Below, piece after piece: positions 48,206 through 56,621 of a DNA stretch of 64,000 bases. The translations under genes were made by a program, and so were the position numbers. The stretch comes from Micromonospora chaiyaphumensis (GTDB lineage Bacteria; Actinomycetota; Actinomycetes; Mycobacteriales; Micromonosporaceae). Where the stretch lies: NCBI RefSeq assembly GCF_900091435.1, contig NZ_FMCS01000001.1, positions 124,001 to 188,000 on the forward strand, in the 5' to 3' direction. The notes below the pieces were generated by a model that was given only the letters and a program-made list of their open reading frames with translations, did not search any database and had not been told where the DNA came from. The number at the start of each line of letters is the position of its first letter. Position 1 is the stretch's first letter.

Positions 48206-48973
48206 TCAGGCGGCCCAGTGGCCGCGGCTGCGGTAGACGTCGCGCAGCACGCCGACGTGATCGGTCATGATGCCATCCACACCAAGATCAAGTAAGTCGT
48301 GCATCTCGGCGGGTTCGTCGATCGTCCAGACGTGCACCTGCAAGCCGATTCGGTGGCAGTAGTCGAGGAAGCGCCGGTCGACCACGGGCAGGCGCCCGTA
48401 CCGGACGGGGACCTGGGCCGCGACCACGGACGGGGGCAGCCGCAGCGACCGCCCGTGCAGGGAGGCCATCCGCAGCCGGGCCACCCCGCGCATGCCGAGG
48501 CTGGTGGCGACCTTCGGGCCGGCCAGGGCGCGCAGCCGGGCCAGCCGGGCGTCACTGAACGAGGCGAGCAGCACCCGGTCGCCGGCCCCGGTGCGGGCCA
48601 CCGTGTCGACGGTCGGCACGACACCGCCGTCGGCCTTGACGTCGACGTTGAACCGGACCTCGGGCCAGGCGCCGAGGACCTCGTCGAGGCGGGGCACCAC
48701 GGCGGCGCCGCCCACGCGCACCGAGGCCAGGTCGGCCCAGCGCAGGTCGGCGATGCGGCCCGGCTCACCGGTGACCCGGCGCAGGGTGGGGTCGTGGAAG
48801 ATCACCGGCACGCCGTCGGCGGTGGCGTGCACGTCGGTCTCCACGTAGCGGTAGCCGATGGCGATGGCGCGGGCGAACGCGGCGGCGGTGTTCTCGTCGC
48901 CCTCGGCCGCGCCGCCACGGTGGGCGAAAGCGAGGGGCGCGGGGGCGTCGAGGTAGCCGTGACGGGGCTGCAC
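48206..48973 (-). CDS. Glycerophosphodiester phosphodiesterase
   Basis: A 255-residue GDPD enzyme. FAHRGGAAEGDENTAAAFARA (near residues 16-36) has the catalytic histidine and the HRG...EN motif. YVETDVHATADGVPVIFHDPTLRRVTG (near 42-68) has the metal-binding ETD and the HD pair. VHVWTIDEPAEMHDLLDLGVDGIMTD is the standard finish. It releases glycerol-3-phosphate from phospholipid headgroup esters. Start GTG 48973, 16 bp upstream of the MFS start, so likely one operon. Confidence 0.92.
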   Translation of the reverse strand: MQPRHGYLDAPAPLAFAHRGGAAEGDENTAAAFARAIAIGYRYVETDVHATADGVPVIFHDPTLRRVTGEPGRIADLRWADLASVRVGGAAVVPRLDEVLGAWPEVRFNVDVKADGGVVPTVDTVARTGAGDRVLLASFSDARLARLRALAGPKVATSLGMRGVARLRMASLHGRSLRLPPSVVAAQVPVRYGRLPVVDRRFLDYCHRIGLQVHVWTIDEPAEMHDLLDLGVDGIMTDHVGVLRDVYRSRGHWAA

Positions 48974-49034
48974 GCCGGAAGTATGCCGGGCGTGGGTGGC
49001 GTCCCGGTGACCGGCTGGCGTCGCCGCAACGAAC

Positions 49035-49070
49035 TTCCCTATCCTTCCCTGGCGGCGCTAAGGTAGGGAA
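49035..49070. promoter_or_regulatory. Inverted TTCCCTA repeats before a MerR-like gene
   Basis: TTCCCTATC starts at 49035 and its near-complement GGTAGGGAA is at 49062-49070, 2 bp before the ATG at 49073. A third TTCCCT is at 49045-49050. This symmetrical set sits exactly at the promoter/ribosome-binding region and is probably the operator of the excisionase-type regulator it precedes. Confidence 0.55.
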
Positions 49071-49072
49071 CG

Positions 49073-49525
49073 ATGGGTAATGGCATGTACTCGGTGGAGC
49101 AGGTGGCGGACCTGCTCGGGCTGCACGTGCGCACCGTGCGCGGCTACATCCGCACGGGCCGGCTGCGCGCCGTGCGGATCGGCAAGCAGTACCGGGTGGC
49201 CCGCGCCGACCTGGACGCGCTGACCGGCCGGCCCGCCCCGGCCGCCGGCCCGCCGGCGCTGGAGGTGTCGAGCATCGTGCAGGTCGACGGCGTCGACCGG
49301 GCCGCCGCCGACCGCCTGGCCACGCTGGTGCTGGCCGGTGTCAACACCCACCACGACCCGGCACGCCCGCTGCGCGTGCAGACCGTCCACGACGAGGAAC
49401 GCCACCGCATGAAGATCGTGATTCTGGGTGACGCCGCCGCCACCGCCGACCTGCTGCACCTGGTCGACGCCGTGCTGGCCGGCGACAACGGCCTGCGCAC
49501 CGGGACGGAGACCGGCGATGCCTGA
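49073..49525 (+). CDS. Excisionase/MerR-type HTH protein
   Basis: A 150-residue protein. Residues 5-55 form a helix-turn-helix of the excisionase family (MYSVEQVADLLGLHVRTVRGYIRTGRLRAVRIGKQYRVARADLDALTG). The C-terminal domain (about 65-145; LEVSSIVQVDGVDRAAADRLATLVLAGVN...RMKIVILGDAAATADLLHLVDAVL) is a small ferredoxin-like fold perhaps for sensing. Its stop overlaps the DUF4180 gene by 8 bp. Likely controls this two-gene operon. Confidence 0.85.
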   Translation: MGNGMYSVEQVADLLGLHVRTVRGYIRTGRLRAVRIGKQYRVARADLDALTGRPAPAAGPPALEVSSIVQVDGVDRAAADRLATLVLAGVNTHHDPARPLRVQTVHDEERHRMKIVILGDAAATADLLHLVDAVLAGDNGLRTGTETGDA

Positions 49526-49880
49526 CGTGCTTCAGGAGCGGGCCGGCGTGCCGGTGCTGGTCTGCGACCCGGCCGGCCCGCCGGTGGCCACCACCGAGGC
49601 GGCCCTCGACCTGATCGGCGCGGCCTTCGGCGGCGCCGAGGTGGTCGCCGTGCCCGCCGAGCGGCTCGACCCGAGCTTCTTCGCCCTGGGCAGCCGCTTC
49701 GCCGGGGAGATCATGCAGAAGTTCGTGAACTACCGGTTGCGGCTGGTCGTCGTCGGTGACATCTCCGCGCACCTGGCGGCCAGCGGCGCGCTGCGGGCCC
49801 TGGTGGCCGAGTCCAACCGCCACGACCACGTCTGGTTCGTGCCCGACCTGGCGGCGCTGGACGCCCGGCTGGGCGGCTGA
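49518..49880 (+). CDS. DUF4180 protein
   Basis: A 120-residue DUF4180 protein: ALDLIGAAFGGAEVVAVPAERLDPSFFALGSRFAGEIMQKFVNY is the family core, followed by RLVVVGDISAHLAAS. DUF4180 proteins are small, single-domain and uncharacterised, regularly found beside excisionase-type or MerR-type regulators. The 8-bp overlap with the regulator gene implies coupled translation and a functional pair. Confidence 0.86.
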   Translation: MPDVLQERAGVPVLVCDPAGPPVATTEAALDLIGAAFGGAEVVAVPAERLDPSFFALGSRFAGEIMQKFVNYRLRLVVVGDISAHLAASGALRALVAESNRHDHVWFVPDLAALDARLGG

Positions 49881-49883
49881 GCC

Positions 49884-50726
49884 TCAGCGCACCCAGCCGG
49901 CGGTCAGCGCGGTCACCCCGAGCCCGTCGGGGTCGGCCAGCTTCACGCCGACGAACTGCCGAGCCGCGGGGGAGGTCTGCACCCGGGGCGCGGGCTCCGG
50001 GTCGATGAGTGTCGCCACCACCGCCGCGGCGGCGTCCGCCGGTGACTGGGCGGTGGCGAACGCGGCGGCGCTGCGGTCCAGGTACGCGCGCAGCGCCGGC
50101 CCGTACACCCCGGCGGCGGCCACCGCGGCCTCCGTGTCCAGGCCCACGTTGGCGACGAACTCGCTGGCCACCGCGCCCGGCTCGATCACGGTGACGCTGA
50201 CCCCGAGGGTGGCGGCGACCGGGGCGAGGCTCTCCATGAACCCCTCGACGGCGAACTTCGCCGCGCAGTACGCCTCGTTGAACGGCTGCCCGACGACCCC
50301 GCCCACGCTGGTCACGGTGATCAGCCGGCCCCGGGTGGCGCGCAGGTGCGGCAGGGCGGCCCGGGTGACGTGCAGGACGCCGAAGAAGTTGACCTCCATG
50401 ACGGCCCGGACGGCGTCGACGGTCTCCCGTTCCAGGGTGCCGACGTGACCGGCGCCGGCGTTGTTGACCACCGCGTCGAGCCGGCCGTGGCGGGCCACCA
50501 CGTCGGCCACGCAGGCGGCCGCCGCGGCCTGGTCGACGACGTCGAGCCGGCGTACCTCCAGCAGGTCGCCGACCCCGGCGGCGTCGGCGGCGGCGCGCAG
50601 CCGATCGGCGCGGGCGGGGTCGCGCAGGGTGGCGACGGTGCGCCAGCCGGCGCGGGCCGCGCCCACGGCGGTCTCCAGGCCGATGCCGGTGGACGTGCCG
50701 GTGATCAGGACCGTTGGTGCGCTCAT
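49884..50726 (-). CDS. Short-chain dehydrogenase/reductase
   Basis: A 280-residue classical SDR. TGTSTGIG (near residues 9-16), NNAG (near 87-90), the catalytic serine in VTSVGG (near 141) and YCAAK (near 154-158) are intact, as is the PGAVASEF region (near 184). The substrate is unknown. ATG 50726. Convergent with the DUF4180 gene, with only 3 bp between stops. Confidence 0.9.
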   Translation of the reverse strand: MSAPTVLITGTSTGIGLETAVGAARAGWRTVATLRDPARADRLRAAADAAGVGDLLEVRRLDVVDQAAAAACVADVVARHGRLDAVVNNAGAGHVGTLERETVDAVRAVMEVNFFGVLHVTRAALPHLRATRGRLITVTSVGGVVGQPFNEAYCAAKFAVEGFMESLAPVAATLGVSVTVIEPGAVASEFVANVGLDTEAAVAAAGVYGPALRAYLDRSAAAFATAQSPADAAAAVVATLIDPEPAPRVQTSPAARQFVGVKLADPDGLGVTALTAGWVR

Positions 50727-50814
50727 CCCCGCCTCCGCCGTCGGCTGCCGCGTTCCGCTCGCAGGGTCGCACCGGGCGGCGGGTCGGCGCAGCGGAACGC
50801 CGACGTGAGGCGCG

Positions 50815-51465
50815 TCAGCCCGGCTGGCGGCTCGGGCCGACCCCGGCGTCGCGGGTCTGCGGAGGCGGGTACGGCTGCTCGGCCAGCAGCCGCGCCAGGT
50901 GCGCGCTGTTGAGCGCCAGCGCCATGGTGGTACGGCCGGTGGTGTCCGGTTTGGGGCGGGCGTCGATGTAGTCGGTCTTGTGCAGCGCCTCACCGACCCA
51001 GTAGGTGGCTGCGGCGGCGGGGCAGGTGAAGCCGACCTCGTTGAGCGCCTGCTGCACCTGGCCGATGGTGTGGTGCGCGCCGTCCTCGTTGCCGACCACG
51101 GCGACGCCGGCCACCTTGCCGTACGTGCGGAGCCGGCCCTCGGCGTCGGTCTCGGACAGCTCGGCGTCGAGCCGTTCCAGGACCATCTTGCAGACCGCCG
51201 ACGGCTGGCCGAGCCAGATCGGAGTGGCGATCACCAGGATCTGCGCGGCGAGGAGCTTCGCGCGGATGGCGGGCCACCCGTCGCCGTGGCCCTCGTCGGT
51301 GGAGACCCCGAAGCGCACCGAGTGGTCGACGACCCGGATCATCTCCCCGGCGACGCCCTGGTCGGCCAGCGCGTCGAGCACCTCCTGACCGAGCACTTCC
51401 GAGCTGGACGGGGCGGGGGACGGCTTCAGCGTGCAGTTGAGCACCAGAGCCCGAATGGACGTCAC
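50815..51465 (-). CDS. NAD(P)H-dependent FMN reductase/flavodoxin-like protein
   Basis: A 216-residue flavodoxin-fold protein: LVLNCTLKPSPAPSSSEVL (FMN phosphate loop, residues 7-25), ILVIATPIWLGQPSAVCKMVLERLDAE (near 75-100) and GVAVVGNEDGAHHTIGQVQQAL (near 117-137). Matches the NADPH-dependent FMN reductase group. GTG 51465. Could supply reduced flavin or detoxify quinones. Confidence 0.86.
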   Translation of the reverse strand: MTSIRALVLNCTLKPSPAPSSSEVLGQEVLDALADQGVAGEMIRVVDHSVRFGVSTDEGHGDGWPAIRAKLLAAQILVIATPIWLGQPSAVCKMVLERLDAELSETDAEGRLRTYGKVAGVAVVGNEDGAHHTIGQVQQALNEVGFTCPAAAATYWVGEALHKTDYIDARPKPDTTGRTTMALALNSAHLARLLAEQPYPPPQTRDAGVGPSRQPG

Positions 51466-51538
51466 GATCGCTTCCTCTCGGCCGGCCGGGGGTGACGGTT
51501 TCGCATACCCCGGGTCGGTGGTGGCGAAGCGCGTCCGG

Positions 51539-52315
51539 TCAGCGCGCCGGCCGGCGGCGGTGCGTCCGGGTCGTCTCGGTGGGCCGGCCGGGGTCGACGT
51601 GGCGGGGCCGGTCCGGCTCGTCGGGGCGCAGCGGCACGAGCTCGTCGGTGATCGCGTCGATGATCCGGTCGGTGGCCCGCCGGGCCGCGCCCGGGGTGCC
51701 GGGGTGCAGGTCGCGCAGCAGCACCGGGGCGCCGAACCGCACCCGGATGACGGGCCGCCGGCGCACCGCCCGGGCCAGGCCGCGCAGCATGCCCCTGGGC
51801 GCCCGGTAGGGCACCACCTCGTGGGAGCCCCACTGGGCGACCGGGACGACGGCGGCGTCGGCGGCGAAGGCGAGCCGGGCGGCGCCGGTCTTGCCCCGCT
51901 CGGGCCACATGCCGGGGTCCAGGCCGATGCGCCCCTCCGGGTAGACCAGCACCACCGAGCCGCCGGCCACCGCGCCGGCGGCGATCTCCAGCGAGTGGTG
52001 CACCCGGCTGGTGCCGCGGTCGACGCGGATGTGCCCGGCGCGGCGCATCAGGGCGCCGATCACCGGGGCGCGGAACAGCCCGCCGGTGGCCATGATCCGC
52101 GGGTGGATGCCGCGGACCTGGCAGGCCGCCGTGAGCACCACGGGGTCGAAGGGGCTGATGTGGTTGGCGGCCAGCACCAGCGGCCCGCGGCGCAGGTGCT
52201 CGGGCACGTCGCCGCTGACGTCGAGGCGGCCGACCAGGCCGACGAGGCCGCGGGCGGCCAGCTGCGCGGCGCGCCAGAGCAGGGGCGCCCGCCAGTGGGT
52301 GATCGGGGTGTCCAT
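51539..52315 (-). CDS. 1-acyl-sn-glycerol-3-phosphate acyltransferase-like (PlsC)
   Basis: A 258-residue acyltransferase. The HX4D catalytic motif is in AANHISPFDPVVL (near residues 50-62), the glycerol-phosphate site in VYPEGRIGLDPGM (near 126-138), and a further block is VVPVAQWGSHEVVPY. It acylates lysophosphatidic acid at the membrane; other acceptors are possible because actinomycetes carry several paralogues. ATG 52315. Confidence 0.88.
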   Translation of the reverse strand: MDTPITHWRAPLLWRAAQLAARGLVGLVGRLDVSGDVPEHLRRGPLVLAANHISPFDPVVLTAACQVRGIHPRIMATGGLFRAPVIGALMRRAGHIRVDRGTSRVHHSLEIAAGAVAGGSVVLVYPEGRIGLDPGMWPERGKTGAARLAFAADAAVVPVAQWGSHEVVPYRAPRGMLRGLARAVRRRPVIRVRFGAPVLLRDLHPGTPGAARRATDRIIDAITDELVPLRPDEPDRPRHVDPGRPTETTRTHRRRPAR

Positions 52316-52418
52316 CAGTGCTGGATGGTGCCACGCGCCAGGGTGAGCGGGGGAACCGATCCCGGGGTGCGCGGGCGGCGGCCGGTGCCCAGCCGCGCTG
52401 GGCACCGGCCGGAGGCCG

Positions 52419-52832
52419 CTATTCCGCGTAGGGCTGGTTCTCGCCCTGGGCGCTGTAGCCGAGGCTCCAGATGTAGCCGTCCGGGTCCGCGAACGAACCG
52501 CCGTACCCGCCCCACGGCAGAGGGCCGGCGGGCTTGAGGATCGTGGCGCCGGCCTTCTCGGCCTCCGCCATGACCTCGTCGATCCGCGCCTCGCTGCGGA
52601 CCACGTAGGTGAGGACCAGCCCGCTGAAGCCGCTGCCGTCCGGGCTCGTGCCGACCTGCTCGGCCAGGCCGTCGCGGCCGTAGAAGCCGACGGGCGAGCC
52701 GCCGTCCGGTGCGAAGAACACCGAGACGCCGTAGTCCTGCGCGACCTTCCAGCCGAGACCCTCCGTGTAGAACCGCTTGGACCGCTCCATGTCGCGTACG
52801 CCCAGGAGGATCGAGCTGACGTGGGATTTCAT
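52419..52832 (-). CDS. VOC-family glyoxalase-like protein
   Basis: A 137-residue VOC protein: SILLGVRDMERSKRFYTEGLGWKV at the start and GYGGSFADPDGYIWSLGYSAQG at the end are the typical halves. The last metal ligand position (normally Glu) is not obvious in IWSLGY, so activity may differ. It is divergent from cydA, with the BlaI-like operator between, but whether it is controlled by it is unclear. Confidence 0.82.
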   Translation of the reverse strand: MKSHVSSILLGVRDMERSKRFYTEGLGWKVAQDYGVSVFFAPDGGSPVGFYGRDGLAEQVGTSPDGSGFSGLVLTYVVRSEARIDEVMAEAEKAGATILKPAGPLPWGGYGGSFADPDGYIWSLGYSAQGENQPYAE

Positions 52833-52986
52833 GCGTTGTCTCCTTCTCCGTGCCTGCCGATCATGTGCACATCGGTCACGCTACGGAGCGGCCGCGTACC
52901 CGCGCTTCTCGAATCCTGACCGGTTCGGAGGTGATCAGGGTCATTGGTCCCGGGCCGGTTCGGGCCCAGTGGCCCTGCCGATTCTT

Positions 52987-53023
52987 CTACGACGCCGAGT
53001 AGTATTTACTACGTCTCGTAGTA
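52987..53023. promoter_or_regulatory. BlaI/MecI-like operator over the cydA promoter
   Basis: TACTACG-TCT-CGTAGTA (53007-53023) is a perfect 7-bp inverted repeat of the TACTAC...GTAGTA type known for BlaI/MecI repressors. A second, degenerate site (TTCTACGACGCCGAGTAGTA, 52985-53004) adjoins it. TAGTAT (53019-53024), a likely -10 hexamer, overlaps the right arm, so repressor binding would block cydA transcription. No blaI gene is present nearby. Confidence 0.72.
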
Positions 53024-53043
53024 TGCACAGCTGGGGGTTTCAG

Positions 53044-54459
53044 GTGGACGCGTTGGACGTCGCCCGCTGGCAGTTCGGTGTCACCACCGTCTACCACTTT
53101 CTCTTCGTGCCCTTGACCATCGGCCTGTCCGTGCTGGTGGCCATCCTGCAGACCCTGTGGCACCGCACCGGCAAGGAGCGGTACCTCAAGCTCACCAAGT
53201 TCTACGGCAAGCTCTTCCTCATCAACTTCGCCATGGGCGTGGTCACGGGCATCGTGCAGGAGTTCCAGTTCGGCATGAACTGGAGCGACTACTCGCGCTT
53301 CGTCGGCGACATCTTCGGGGCGCCCCTGGCCATCGAGGCCCTGGTCGCGTTCTTCCTGGAGTCCACCTTCATCGGCCTGTGGATCTTCGGTTGGGACCGG
53401 CTGCCCAAGCGGCTGCACCTGGCCGCCATCTGGGCCGCGGCCATCGGCACCAACCTGTCCGCCTACTTCATCCTCGCCGCGAACTCGTTCATGCAGAACC
53501 CGGTCGGCTACCGGGTCAACCCCGACACCGGCCGGGCGGAACTGACCGACTTCGTCGCCGTGCTCACCAACAAGGTCGCCCTGATCACCTTCCCGCACAC
53601 CCTGGCCGGCGCGTTCCTGGTCGCCGGGTCGCTCATCGTGGCCGTCGGGCTGTGGCACGTCATCCGCAACCGGGGCAGCGCCGACACCGACGCCTACCGC
53701 TTCGCCACGAAGTTCGGCTCCTGGGTCGTGCTGGTCTCCGCCGCCCTCGTGCTGTTCACCGGCGACATCCAGGGCAAGATCATGACTCAGGTGCAGCCCA
53801 TGAAGATGGCCGCCGCCGAGGGCCTCTACACCACCGAGAGCCCCGCCTCGTTCTCCGTGCTCACCGTCGGCAGCCTCGACGGCAGCCGGGAGATCTTCGC
53901 CCTCAAGATCCCGCACCTGCTGTCCTACCTCGGCACCGGCGACCCGAACGGCACCGTGCACGGCATCAACGACCTCCAGGCCCAGTACGCCAGCCAGTAC
54001 GGCGCCGGCAGCTACACCCCGATCATCCCGGTCACCTACTGGAGCTTCCGCTTTATGATCGGCCTCGGGATGGCCGCCGCCGCGATCGCCCTGCTCGTGC
54101 TCTGGACCCACCGCAAGGGCCGCACCCCGACCAGCCGGTGGCTGCTGCGCGCCGGCCTGGTCATGCCCGCGCTGCCGCTGCTGGCCAACTCCTTCGGCTG
54201 GATCTTCACCGAGATGGGCCGCCAACCGTGGATCGTCTTCGGCGAGATGCTCACCCGCAACGGCGTGTCCCGCAGCGTCTCGCTGACCGAGGTGCTCACC
54301 TCGTTCACCGCCTTCACCCTGATCTACGCCACCCTCGCGGTGATCGAGTTCAAGCTGCTGGTCCGCTACGCCAAGGCCGGCGTGCCCGACGTCAGCCCGC
54401 AGCCCGCCGCGGACGACGACACCGACGACGCCGAGCGCCCGCTGGCGTTCGCCTACTGA
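53044..54459 (+). CDS. cydA: Cytochrome bd oxidase subunit I
   Basis: About 471 residues, nine or so transmembrane helices. Haem ligand histidines are seen in TTVYHFLFVPLTIG (near residue 19) and ITFPHTLAGAF (near 180). The haem b595/d glutamates are in PLAIEALVAFFLESTFIGLW (near 90-110), the quinol-binding region has QPMKMAAAEGLYTTE (near 255), and the GRQPW block is TEMGRQPWIVFGEM (near 385). It has the short Q-loop of most bacterial CydA. GTG 53044 with GGGGG upstream fits MDALDVARWQFG as the usual start; the ATG at 53023 lies inside the -10/operator. Confidence 0.95.
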   Translation: MDALDVARWQFGVTTVYHFLFVPLTIGLSVLVAILQTLWHRTGKERYLKLTKFYGKLFLINFAMGVVTGIVQEFQFGMNWSDYSRFVGDIFGAPLAIEALVAFFLESTFIGLWIFGWDRLPKRLHLAAIWAAAIGTNLSAYFILAANSFMQNPVGYRVNPDTGRAELTDFVAVLTNKVALITFPHTLAGAFLVAGSLIVAVGLWHVIRNRGSADTDAYRFATKFGSWVVLVSAALVLFTGDIQGKIMTQVQPMKMAAAEGLYTTESPASFSVLTVGSLDGSREIFALKIPHLLSYLGTGDPNGTVHGINDLQAQYASQYGAGSYTPIIPVTYWSFRFMIGLGMAAAAIALLVLWTHRKGRTPTSRWLLRAGLVMPALPLLANSFGWIFTEMGRQPWIVFGEMLTRNGVSRSVSLTEVLTSFTAFTLIYATLAVIEFKLLVRYAKAGVPDVSPQPAADDDTDDAERPLAFAY

Positions 54460-54472
54460 CCCGGAGCCCACC

Positions 54473-55471
54473 GTGGAACTGACGACCGTCTGGTTTCTCC
54501 TCGTCGCCGTGCTCTTCACCGGCTACTTCGTCCTCGAAGGCTTCGACTTCGGCGTCGGCATGCTGCTGCCCGTGCTGGGCCGCGACGACCGGGAACGCCG
54601 CGTCCTGATCAACACCATCGGCCCGGTCTGGGACGGCAACGAGGTCTGGCTGATCACCGCGGGCGGCGCCATGTTCGCCGCCTTCCCCGAGTGGTACGCC
54701 ACCCTCTTCTCCGGCTTCTACCTGCCGCTGCTGCTGATCCTGCTCGCCCTGATCGCCCGCGGGGTGGCCTTCGAGTACCGGCACAAGCGCCCCGAGGCGT
54801 CCTGGAAGCGCCGCTGGGACACCGCCATCGTCGTCGGCTCGCTGCTGCCGGCGATCCTGTGGGGCGTCGCCTTCGCCAACATCCTGCGCGGCGTGCCGCT
54901 GACCGCCGACCACGAGTACGCCGGCGGCCTGCTCGACCTGCTCCACCCGTACGCCCTGCTCGGCGGGGTGACCACCCTGGGCCTGTTCCTCACCCACGGC
55001 GCCGTGTTCCTGGCCCTGAAGACCACCGGCGACATCCGGGAGCGGGCCGGCGCGCTGGCCGTGAAGGTCGGCGCGGGCACCGTCGTGGTGGCGGTGGCCT
55101 TCCTGGCCTGGACGCTGACCATCCGCTCCAGCGCGGCCGCCGTCGTGCTCGCCGTCGGCGCCGCCCTCGCCCTGCTCGGCGGTCTCGCCGCCGCCCGGGT
55201 ACGCCGGGAGGGCTGGGCGTTCACCGGCACCGCCGTGGCCATCGCCCTGGCCGTGGCGACCCTGTTCGCCGCGCTGTTCCCGAACGTGCTGCCCTCCACC
55301 CTGGACGCGGCCGGCACGCTCACCGCGACCAACGCCGCCTCCACCCCCTACACCCTGAAGATCATGACCTGGGTGGCCGTCGTGTTCACCCCGATCGTGC
55401 TGGCCTACCAGGGCTGGACCTACTGGGTGTTCCGCCGGCGGATCGGGGTACAGAACATCCCGCAACACTGA
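54473..55471 (+). CDS. cydB: Cytochrome bd oxidase subunit II
   Basis: A 332-residue, eight-helix partner of CydA. VWFLLVAVLFTGYFVLEGFD-FGVGMLLP opens the protein and NTIGPVWDGNEVWLITAGGAMFAAFPEWYA is the second conserved block. GTG 54473 is 13 bp after cydA. CydA and CydB form the high-affinity quinol oxidase used at low oxygen or under stress. The cydD/cydC assembly genes that often follow are not here; a terminator closes the operon right after cydB. Confidence 0.95.
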   Translation: MELTTVWFLLVAVLFTGYFVLEGFDFGVGMLLPVLGRDDRERRVLINTIGPVWDGNEVWLITAGGAMFAAFPEWYATLFSGFYLPLLLILLALIARGVAFEYRHKRPEASWKRRWDTAIVVGSLLPAILWGVAFANILRGVPLTADHEYAGGLLDLLHPYALLGGVTTLGLFLTHGAVFLALKTTGDIRERAGALAVKVGAGTVVVAVAFLAWTLTIRSSAAAVVLAVGAALALLGGLAAARVRREGWAFTGTAVAIALAVATLFAALFPNVLPSTLDAAGTLTATNAASTPYTLKIMTWVAVVFTPIVLAYQGWTYWVFRRRIGVQNIPQH

Positions 55472-55492
55472 CGAGCCTGCGGGCGCGGGTGA

Positions 55493-55529
55493 CGCGGGGC
55501 CGGTGCGAGGGGGTCGCACCGGCCCCGCG
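55493..55529. terminator. Strong bidirectional terminator after cydB
   Basis: CGCGGGGCCGGTGCGA (55493-55508) and TCGCACCGGCCCCGCG (55514-55529) form a perfect 16-bp stem with a GGGGG loop, between cydB and the convergent GNAT gene. GC-rich, no T-run, but very stable. Confidence 0.82.
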
Positions 55530-55536
55530 GGGCGTC

Positions 55537-56427
55537 TCAGACCAGGTCGATGCGCTCCCACTCGACCGGATAGCCGGCCCGGGCGAACGTGGCCGCCATC
55601 GGGGCGTTGCCCTGGTCGGTGGCCGCCACGACCGCGTCGGCGCCCGCCTCGACGAGCAGGTGGGTGCCCTCGACGAGCAGGTCGAAGGCGTAGCCGTGGC
55701 CGCGCTGGCCGGGCAGCACGCCGACGAACCCCACGACGTGGCCGGCCGGGTTGCGGGCCGGCACGACCAGGCCGACCGGCTCCCCGCCCGGGGTGTACGC
55801 CATCCGCCACCAGTCGCGCGGGCTGGGCATCCAGCGCAGCAGGTCCAGGTCCTCCTGGGCCGCCGCGAGCGGGCCGTGCGCGGCCGCCGCCGCCTGGAAG
55901 TGGGCGTCCAGGCTGCCCTCGCCGATGCGGCACAGCGCGTCCAGGATCACCGCGTCGTCCGGCTCGGCCCGGAACTCCAGCCGGCCCGGCCGGGCCGGCA
56001 GGCCGCAGTCGGGCGTCCACCGGTAGCGGTACCGCTCGACCAGCACCCGCATGCCGGCCGCCGTCGCGGCGTCGATGCGGGCCTGCGCCTGCTCCCGCAC
56101 CGCGGGATCGTCCCGCCAGCGGTGCGGAAGCAGGATCGAGTACTCGGCGCGCAGCGGCGCCGTGCGCAGCAACTCCACGGCCGCCCGCGCGTCGGTGAAG
56201 TCGAACCAGTCCAGCGCCAGCGGCGCCGGGTCGTCGGGCCCGGCCCACCAGGCGGCGCGGGCGACCACCACGCCGTCGCGCAGCGCCACCCAGGTCCATT
56301 CGGGGCGGAAGCCGCCCGCGGCGTACGTCTCGCCGAGCACGGCGCGCCCGACCAGCCCCGGGTCGGGCAGGGAGTCGAAGAGGTGCTCCTCGCCCGCGAC
56401 GAGCGGGCGGATGACCAGGTCGGTCAT
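55537..56427 (-). CDS. Two-domain GNAT acetyltransferase
   Basis: A 296-residue protein with two GNAT-like halves. The N-terminal half starts LVIRPLVAGEEHLFDSLPDPG and is degenerate. The C-terminal half has VGLVVPARNPAGHVVGFVGVLPGQRGHGYAFDLLVEG (acetyl-CoA loop GQRGHGYA near 233) and ATDQGNAPMAATFARAGY near 270. The target is unknown; tandem GNATs include aminoglycoside- and antibiotic-modifying enzymes. GGAAGG precedes ATG 56427. A leader ORF with a strong ribosome-binding site lies upstream. Confidence 0.85.
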   Translation of the reverse strand: MTDLVIRPLVAGEEHLFDSLPDPGLVGRAVLGETYAAGGFRPEWTWVALRDGVVVARAAWWAGPDDPAPLALDWFDFTDARAAVELLRTAPLRAEYSILLPHRWRDDPAVREQAQARIDAATAAGMRVLVERYRYRWTPDCGLPARPGRLEFRAEPDDAVILDALCRIGEGSLDAHFQAAAAAHGPLAAAQEDLDLLRWMPSPRDWWRMAYTPGGEPVGLVVPARNPAGHVVGFVGVLPGQRGHGYAFDLLVEGTHLLVEAGADAVVAATDQGNAPMAATFARAGYPVEWERIDLV

Positions 56428-56461
56428 GAAGGTCCTTCCAGGAAGCGGCACGCTCCCCGGT

Positions 56462-56518
56462 TCAGGAACCCGACGTCCTCGCGGCCGGGTGGGAGCGCGT
56501 GACATTCGTGCGTGCCAT
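56462..56518 (-). CDS. Leader peptide MARTNVTRSHPAARTSGS upstream of the GNAT gene
   Basis: An 18-codon ORF with a very strong Shine-Dalgarno (GGAGGGAGGTGAG, 4 bases before ATG 56518). It ends 34 bp before the GNAT start. Its TGA lies within GGTTC-CT-GAACC, a small hairpin. Similar in position and ribosome-binding site to the ORF before rox. It is probably translated; whether it controls the GNAT gene is inference. Confidence 0.55.
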   Translation of the reverse strand: MARTNVTRSHPAARTSGS

Positions 56519-56621
56519 GGCGCTCACCTCCCTCCGGTCTTATTCGAGGACGCCGCGGAACCGTAGCAGAGCGCCCGCGCCCCGGCCGAGGGGTTTTCCG
56601 GCCGGGGCGCGGGCGGCGGGC

